Positions 58,317 to 64,000 of a stretch of DNA of 64,000 nucleotides are shown one piece after another. The notes beneath the pieces were generated by a model. It had not been told where the DNA came from. It was given only the letters and a program-made list of their open reading frames with translations, and made no database searches. The translations under genes and the position numbers were made by a program. Source of the stretch: Ureibacillus acetophenoni. GTDB taxonomy: Bacteria > Bacillota > Bacilli > Bacillales_A > Planococcaceae. Within the stretch, counting starts at the first letter, position 1; the number at the start of each line of letters is the position of its first letter. Location of the stretch: contig NZ_OBQC01000002.1 of the NCBI RefSeq assembly GCF_900220965.1, positions 213,176 to 277,175 on the forward strand, given 5' to 3'.

Positions 58317-60812
58317 TTAAGAATCTTCTTCCATAAAGTCGAAAGGCGAAACACCATTCATACCGATGAGCGGATGTACTGTATGGACCGTTTCTGTTGT
58401 TAAAGCTGGTATTACCGCTTCACCTAAAACGGTAAAAATTTCTTGTTGTTCCTTTACGTCACTTATTGGCGTAACTTTTTGTTGATTGTTTGTTTGTATT
58501 TCCGTTGATACAACTTCATCTATAAGCACTTCTTCTGGTTCCATCGGATTCAATCTTGCTCTTAAACTTGTAAGTCGTTGTAAGTCATCGGTTTTATTTA
58601 ATCCTGTTGTAAATACTTCCGGTTCTCCACACAGAATTAAGAAATTTTTTGCCCTAGTTATACCTGTGTACAGTAAATTTCTTCTTAACATTTTTGAGTA
58701 GCCACGAACAATTGGCATAATAACTGTTTGGAATTCACTTCCTTGGGATTTATGAATAGAACAACAATAGGCTAATGTTATTTGATTCAAATCAGCTCGC
58801 TGATAAGTGATTTCATTTCCATCAAAAGATACGACTAGTAAATCCTGTTTTTCTATGTTTTCTTTTGCTTTAATAATGGCAATAACTTCACCCATGTCAC
58901 CATTAAACACGTTACTTTCAGGTTGATTTACTAGTTGCAGTACTTTATCGCCAATTCGGTAGACTACATCACCATAGGCTAATTCTTTTCTCGTTCCATC
59001 AACATTTGGATTGACTAACTCTTGAATTTTTTTATTCAGCTGATCGATCCCCGCTGGCCCTTTATACATTGGGGCGAGTACCTGTATATCACGAATCGAT
59101 TGACCTTTAGAAATTGCACTTTTTACAATTTGTGTAACTACACTTGGAATTTGATCTGCAGAAGATTTAATGAATGAACGATCAACAGTCTTCTCAACAA
59201 TTTTTCCTACGTGAGGGATGGCCCCTTTTTTAATTTGATGGGCTAGTTCAATAATTGTTGAACCTTCTGCTTGACGATAGACATCTTTCAACTCAACTGT
59301 TGGGATTTGCTTAGATGCCAACAAATCTTTTAATACTTGTCCAGGTCCTACAGGTGGCAACTGGTCCTGGTCACCTACAAAGACGACTTGCGCATCTTCA
59401 TTTATGCTTTTTAATAGTTGGTGTGCAAGCCAAGTATCCACCATGGACATTTCATCGATGATTATAAGTCTTCCGTCAATTTCTCTTTCTGTTTCCTCTT
59501 CTTTTTCAAGACCATTAAACCCTAACAAACGATGGATTGTCATAGCTGGCAACTCAGTCGATTCAGCCAATCTTTTTGCAGCACGACCAGTTGGTGCAGC
59601 TAAGACTATAGGAAATGGTTCTTCTTTTTTCGCATATTCTTTTGGGTTCAAGGAAAGACCATTCAGCTCAGCATAAACTTCTACCAAACCACGAATGACG
59701 GTAGTTTTACCCGTACCTGGACCGCCTGTTAAGATCATAACTGAAGAGTTTAATGCACATTCAATGGCACTTGCTTGAGTTTCAGCATAGGTAACATTAA
59801 AGCGTTCTTCCACTTCACCAATCGCTTTTCGAATATCGTCTTTTGTAAACCGTTGTTGCTTTTTATTTTGAGATAAAAGCTCAATAATTTTTGAAGCAAT
59901 CCCAATTTCACTAAAATACAATGACGGTAAATATAATCTCGTTTCTTCTCCACAAATTTTGCTTTCTTCGCGCATTTCAATAACAGCTTTTGATATTGCG
60001 TCATATGGGATTTCTTCACGTTGACTTTGTTCTAAAATTGCTTTAACTTGCGGTAAAACTTGTTCTGCATCCAAATATACATGTCCGTCCGATAATGATG
60101 CATTCGTTAACACGTGTATTACGGCAGCTTTAATTCGATCAGGATGATTTCCTGTAATACCTAGCTTTGCACCTAATTCGTCCGCTCGATTAAACCCTAC
60201 ACCTTCAACATCTTCTATCAGTCTGTATGGATTTTCAGTTAAAAGTGAAATTGTATCTTCTCGGTACGTTTGATAAATTTTCATTCCCAACTGTGGACCA
60301 AAGCCCCACTGGTTAAGTTGTATAATAATCCGTTCCAACCCTAAATTTTGTTCCAGTGTTTCGCGAATTGCGACCTTTTTGTCCTCTTTTAAACGTGGAA
60401 TAATATCTAAAGCACTTGGATCTTCCATAATTTTTTTTATAGCATCAGCTCCAAGCTTTTCAACAATAATTTCTGCGGTTTTTCGTCCAACCCCAGGAAA
60501 CAAATCACTAGATAAATAATGAACAACACCTTGTTCTGTTGCAGGAACTTCTTTTTCAAATGTCTCTGCTTGGAACTGTTGTCCATATTTCGGATGATTT
60601 TTTAGCACACCAGTAAATCGATATAAATCTTCTTCCGATAAATTTGGGAAATACCCAACTACAATAATCTCTTTCTCGTCAAATTGTAGATTTGTTTCTT
60701 GTATTTTCACTCGTGTAATTGAATACATATTGGAGGGGTTATGGAAAATGGATACGATTGGCCGACCGAGAACGAATAATTTACTCGTCTCAAATAAATT
60801 ATTATTTACCAT
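58317..60812 (-). CDS. recD2: SF1B DNA helicase RecD2
   Basis: RecBC-independent 5'-3' helicase (B. subtilis YrrC) involved in replication fork progression and repair. The 831-residue protein has the RecD2-specific N-terminal part with helix-hairpin-helix repeats (LFPGVGRKTAEII, VEGVGFNRADELG), Walker A ILTGGPGTGKTTVIRG near 360, Walker B LIIIDEMSMVDTW, GDQDQLPPVGPG and motif V/VI LAYCCSIHKSQGSEF and RRNLLYTGITRAKNFL. The tail ends GVSPFDFMEEDS, like Bacillus homologues. ATG preceded by GGGAGG. Confidence 0.96.
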   Translation of the reverse strand: MVNNNLFETSKLFVLGRPIVSIFHNPSNMYSITRVKIQETNLQFDEKEIIVVGYFPNLSEEDLYRFTGVLKNHPKYGQQFQAETFEKEVPATEQGVVHYLSSDLFPGVGRKTAEIIVEKLGADAIKKIMEDPSALDIIPRLKEDKKVAIRETLEQNLGLERIIIQLNQWGFGPQLGMKIYQTYREDTISLLTENPYRLIEDVEGVGFNRADELGAKLGITGNHPDRIKAAVIHVLTNASLSDGHVYLDAEQVLPQVKAILEQSQREEIPYDAISKAVIEMREESKICGEETRLYLPSLYFSEIGIASKIIELLSQNKKQQRFTKDDIRKAIGEVEERFNVTYAETQASAIECALNSSVMILTGGPGTGKTTVIRGLVEVYAELNGLSLNPKEYAKKEEPFPIVLAAPTGRAAKRLAESTELPAMTIHRLLGFNGLEKEEETEREIDGRLIIIDEMSMVDTWLAHQLLKSINEDAQVVFVGDQDQLPPVGPGQVLKDLLASKQIPTVELKDVYRQAEGSTIIELAHQIKKGAIPHVGKIVEKTVDRSFIKSSADQIPSVVTQIVKSAISKGQSIRDIQVLAPMYKGPAGIDQLNKKIQELVNPNVDGTRKELAYGDVVYRIGDKVLQLVNQPESNVFNGDMGEVIAIIKAKENIEKQDLLVVSFDGNEITYQRADLNQITLAYCCSIHKSQGSEFQTVIMPIVRGYSKMLRRNLLYTGITRAKNFLILCGEPEVFTTGLNKTDDLQRLTSLRARLNPMEPEEVLIDEVVSTEIQTNNQQKVTPISDVKEQQEIFTVLGEAVIPALTTETVHTVHPLIGMNGVSPFDFMEEDS

Positions 60813-60972
60813 ATTTTCAACCTCCCCTACACTTTTCTAGTACATTTGATTTTATCATAACCAATAATAACTGTCTTTCTTACTTATACAAATATCCATC
60901 TATTATATATATTGATTTTCATAATATTGAGACAATGTTATGATAAATTAATGGAAAGATAGAAAGAAAGTA

Positions 60973-61740
60973 GTGAGGAATTTGGAATTTAGACCATGTA
61001 TTGATCTACATGATGGGAAAGTAAAACAAATTGTTGGTAGTACATTAGGATATTCAAATCAATCCGTCGTAGAAAATTTTATATCTGAACAAGATTCTGC
61101 CTATTATGCGAAGATGTTTAAAGAAGATGGATTAACTGGTGGTCATGTCATTATGCTTGGCTCCGGCAACGAAGAAGCAGCCATTTTAGCATTACAGTCA
61201 TACCCTAGTGGGTTACAAGTGGGTGGGGGCATTCGTGCAGACAGTGCAAAGAAATATATTGACGCAGGAGCCTCACATATTATTGTCACTTCATACATAT
61301 TCCATGATGGCCTCTTAGATTTAGAGAGACTAGAAAAGTTAGTCGATGCTGTAGGAAAAGAACATGTAGTAATTGACCTAAGTTGTCGTAAACGTGATGG
61401 TAAATGGTTTGTAGTTACAGATAAATGGACAAAGTTTAGTAATTTTGAAGTGAATGAGGAATCAATTTCTTATATTGAGCAATTTTGCGACGAGTTGTTA
61501 ATCCATGCTGTAGATGTTGAGGGCAAGCGTAGCGGTATGCAAGAAGAATTAGTTCGCGATTTAGCAAAATGGACTTCAATCCCAACTACCTATGCAGGCG
61601 GAGTAAGATCTTTGGAAGATTTGAAAAAGTTTGAGCAACTTTCTGAAGGCAAATTACACGTTACTATAGGGAGTGCGTTAGATATTTTTGGTGGCGATTT
61701 AAGCTACAGAGATGTTGTGGAGTATTGTAGAAAAAAATAA
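60973..61740 (+). CDS. HisA-like ribotide isomerase, eukaryotic HIS6 type
   Basis: A 255-residue (beta/alpha)8 barrel homologous to phosphoribosylformimino-AICAR ribotide isomerase (histidine pathway step 4). The sequence resembles the eukaryotic HIS6 branch more than bacterial HisA: FRPCIDLHDGKVKQIVG, DSAYYAKMFKEDGLTGGHVIMLG, LQVGGGIRAD, VVIDLSCRKRDGKWFV, ELLIHAVDVEGKRSG, TYAGGVRSLEDL and GSALDIFGGDL. Asp at positions 10 and about 176 fit the two catalytic acids. Start is a GTG at 60973 with a weak site. No other his gene is nearby, so the pathway role is inferred. Confidence 0.85.
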   Translation: MRNLEFRPCIDLHDGKVKQIVGSTLGYSNQSVVENFISEQDSAYYAKMFKEDGLTGGHVIMLGSGNEEAAILALQSYPSGLQVGGGIRADSAKKYIDAGASHIIVTSYIFHDGLLDLERLEKLVDAVGKEHVVIDLSCRKRDGKWFVVTDKWTKFSNFEVNEESISYIEQFCDELLIHAVDVEGKRSGMQEELVRDLAKWTSIPTTYAGGVRSLEDLKKFEQLSEGKLHVTIGSALDIFGGDLSYRDVVEYCRKK

Positions 61741-62100
61741 AATTCAGAGGAATTATTGGACGTCTTTTTTGTGTGATACAATCTAGAATAATTAAAGTAT
61801 TAACTTAGACATTAAGATTCTCCTAAAATGTATTAATTATGCTACTTATTAGACAAAAAATCAGGATTCTCTTAAAAAATGTCTAGATAAAGCGATTTAT
61901 TAGACAAAAAATCTTGATTCTCTCTGAAAATGTCTAAATGAAGCCATTTTTTAGACAAGAAATCTTGTTTCTCTTGGAAAATGTCTAAATGAAGTCATTT
62001 TTTAGACAAAAAATCTTGATTCTCTTGAAAAATGTCTAGATAAAGCGATTTATTAGGCAAAAGTAATGATTCACTTTAAAAAATGTCTAGATAAGATTCG
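61741..62100. repeat. Tandem repeat tract with 51-bp period
   Basis: TTAGACA occurs at 61849, 61900, 61951, 62002 and (as TTAGGCA) 62053, exactly 51 bases apart, with a degenerate copy at 61805. Each unit also contains TGTCTAG/A, the complement, 24 bases later, so every unit can form a 7-bp stem. Two unit subtypes alternate (AGATAAAGCGATTTAT and AAATGAAG[C/T]CATTTTT). No gene is present between the hisA-like gene and the TPR gene. Confidence 0.9.
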
Positions 62101-62107
62101 AATATAT

Positions 62108-62139
62108 GGCATACGATTTAAAATCGTATGCCTTTTTTT
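62108..62139 (+). terminator. Terminator on the HIS6-like gene side of the repeat tract
   Basis: Perfect stem GGCATACGATTT / AATCGTATGCC followed by seven T. It lies about 370 bases after the stop at 61740, so transcripts of the repeat tract would end here. Confidence 0.85.
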
Positions 62140-62157
62140 GATTAGTTCCATATAAAA

Positions 62158-62182
62158 AAACGACCTATTTGTTAGGTCGTTC
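62158..62182 (-). terminator. Terminator of the TPR gene
   Basis: Minus-strand stem ACGACCTA / TAGGTCGT with a loop of about six, followed by TTTTTTTATATGG. Confidence 0.82.
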
Positions 62183-62194
62183 ATTTCGAGATAG

Positions 62195-62854
62195 TTAATT
62201 AAACCGTTGACTAACCATATCGTAAATATATTTTGCTTGATCGAATTCGGGAGCAATAGTATAAGCCTGCTTTAAATGATATAAAGCTGCATTTGAGTCT
62301 TCTGATGATACCGCGTAAAGAACACCAAGATTATAGTGTGCATCCGCGTTGTTACTATCCTTTTCTATTACAAATTCCAGCTCACTTTTAGCTAAATCAA
62401 ACATTTCTAACGTACATAGTAAGATGCCATATGAAAGTCTAATTTGTAAATCTTCTGGGGCTAACTCAGCTGCCCTTTGCATGTAAGGTAAAGCTAATTT
62501 ATATTTTTCATCTCGTTCAAAGGATTTTGCTAACATGTAGTAAGCATCTGCTCCTTCGATTCCAAGGTCAATAGATTTTTGATATAACTTAGCTGCTTCA
62601 ATATAACGTTCTGAATCATAATAAAGATTAGCCAAACCATAATAAGCAGTTGCTGTCTTTTCATCTACTGTAATTGCTTTTTGGAAAAATCGTTCTGCAC
62701 GTTCCAAATCATTCATAGCGGCTAATAAATTCCCGAAGTTTACATAACCAATTGCATTGTCAGGATTACTTTCTATAGCTTCTGTAAATGCTTTTGCTGC
62801 ATCTTCATATCGCTTTTCCTGAAAGGCCTTAATTCCAATTTCGTTATAATCCAT
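62195..62854 (-). CDS. Tetratricopeptide repeat protein
   Basis: ATG at 62854 (GAGGTG six bases upstream), 219 residues; the frame opens 15 codons earlier without support. Six or so TPR units cover the whole chain (for example AFQEKRYEDAAKAFTEAIES, AIGYVNFGNLLAAMNDLERA, TAYYGLANLYYDSERYIEAA, DAYYMLAKSFERDEKYKLAL, ADAHYNLGVLYAVSSEDSNA). No signal peptide. Matches the position of B. subtilis yrrB, between recD2 and mnmA; partner unknown. Confidence 0.92.
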   Translation of the reverse strand: MDYNEIGIKAFQEKRYEDAAKAFTEAIESNPDNAIGYVNFGNLLAAMNDLERAERFFQKAITVDEKTATAYYGLANLYYDSERYIEAAKLYQKSIDLGIEGADAYYMLAKSFERDEKYKLALPYMQRAAELAPEDLQIRLSYGILLCTLEMFDLAKSELEFVIEKDSNNADAHYNLGVLYAVSSEDSNAALYHLKQAYTIAPEFDQAKYIYDMVSQRFN

Positions 62855-62880
62855 ACATAACACCTCTAAACAAAATGAAT

Positions 62881-62905
62881 AGGCGGCCGCATCACACAAC
62901 CGCCT
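62881..62905 (-). terminator. Possible weak terminator between mnmA and the TPR gene
   Basis: Arms AGGCGG / CCGCCT around GC-rich sequence containing a NotI-like GCGGCCGC. No proper T run follows; readthrough into the TPR gene is likely. Confidence 0.4.
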
Positions 62906-62913
62906 ATAATTAT

Positions 62914-64000
<1,087 letters not shown>

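Overview
The window is a 64 kb piece of chromosome from a low-GC, endospore-forming member of the Bacillales. Gene content and order resemble the Bacillus subtilis yqe/yqf/yrr region, and several details (intergenic repeat families, TTG/GTG starts, protein sequences) suggest a Lysinibacillus/Solibacillus/Ureibacillus-type relative; that genus-level guess is an inference. Sporulation genes are present throughout: yqfC/yqfD, spoIIP, gpr, an uninterrupted sigK and spo0M.

Layout. Positions 1-1016 hold a tandem array of structured ~165-172 bp units followed by sequence without a recognisable gene, then one orphan gene (1017-1496). From 1506 to 38670 almost everything lies on the minus strand and reads, from high to low coordinates: yqeG-yqeH-aroE-yhbY-nadD-yqeK-rsfS-yqeM, the competence genes comEA-comEB-comEC, holA (with yqzM and rpsT on the plus strand), gpr-spoIIP-lepA-hemW, the heat-shock operon hrcA-grpE-dnaK-dnaJ with prmA-rsmE-mtaB, deoC, rpsU, nfeD-floA and an unrecognised membrane-anchored gene, yqfC-yqfD, phoH-pgpH-ybeY-dgkA-cdd-era, a nitronate-monooxygenase-like gene and recO. 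sigK (plus strand, 38889-39629) separates this block from mtnN-yrrS-greA-udk-trhP2-trhP1-trmR-mltG, two DUF1292 genes, ruvX-ireB-alaS (with a T-box leader). The right end carries terC, an MFS transporter, a threonine-aldolase-like gene, spo0M, three small accessory genes, recD2, an isolated eukaryote-type HIS6/HisA-like gene, a 51-bp tandem repeat tract, a TPR gene and the truncated mnmA.

Regulation visible in the sequence: a perfect CIRCE operator in front of hrcA, consensus sigma-A promoters for hrcA, rpsU and alaS, a T-box in front of alaS, good sigma-E-type promoters in front of yqfC and sigK, and many intrinsic terminators. Functional themes are ribosome assembly (era, ybeY, yqeH, rsfS, yhbY, rsmE, prmA, lepA, rpsU, rpsT), tRNA modification (mtaB, trhP1/trhP2/trmR, mnmA), DNA repair and uptake (recO, recD2, comE genes, ruvX, holA), protein folding and sporulation.

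Most genes are standard housekeeping genes. The points that deserve a second look are the left-edge array, whose units conserve a hairpin through compensatory changes and also a short peptide frame; an apparent one-base frameshift in comEA; a probable non-AUG (CTG) start of sigK; a sigma-E promoter embedded in a terminator hairpin before yqfC; a 29-codon membrane peptide gene next to sigK; a signal-peptide-bearing short NfeD; an internally duplicated DUF1292 gene; and the HIS6-like orphan.
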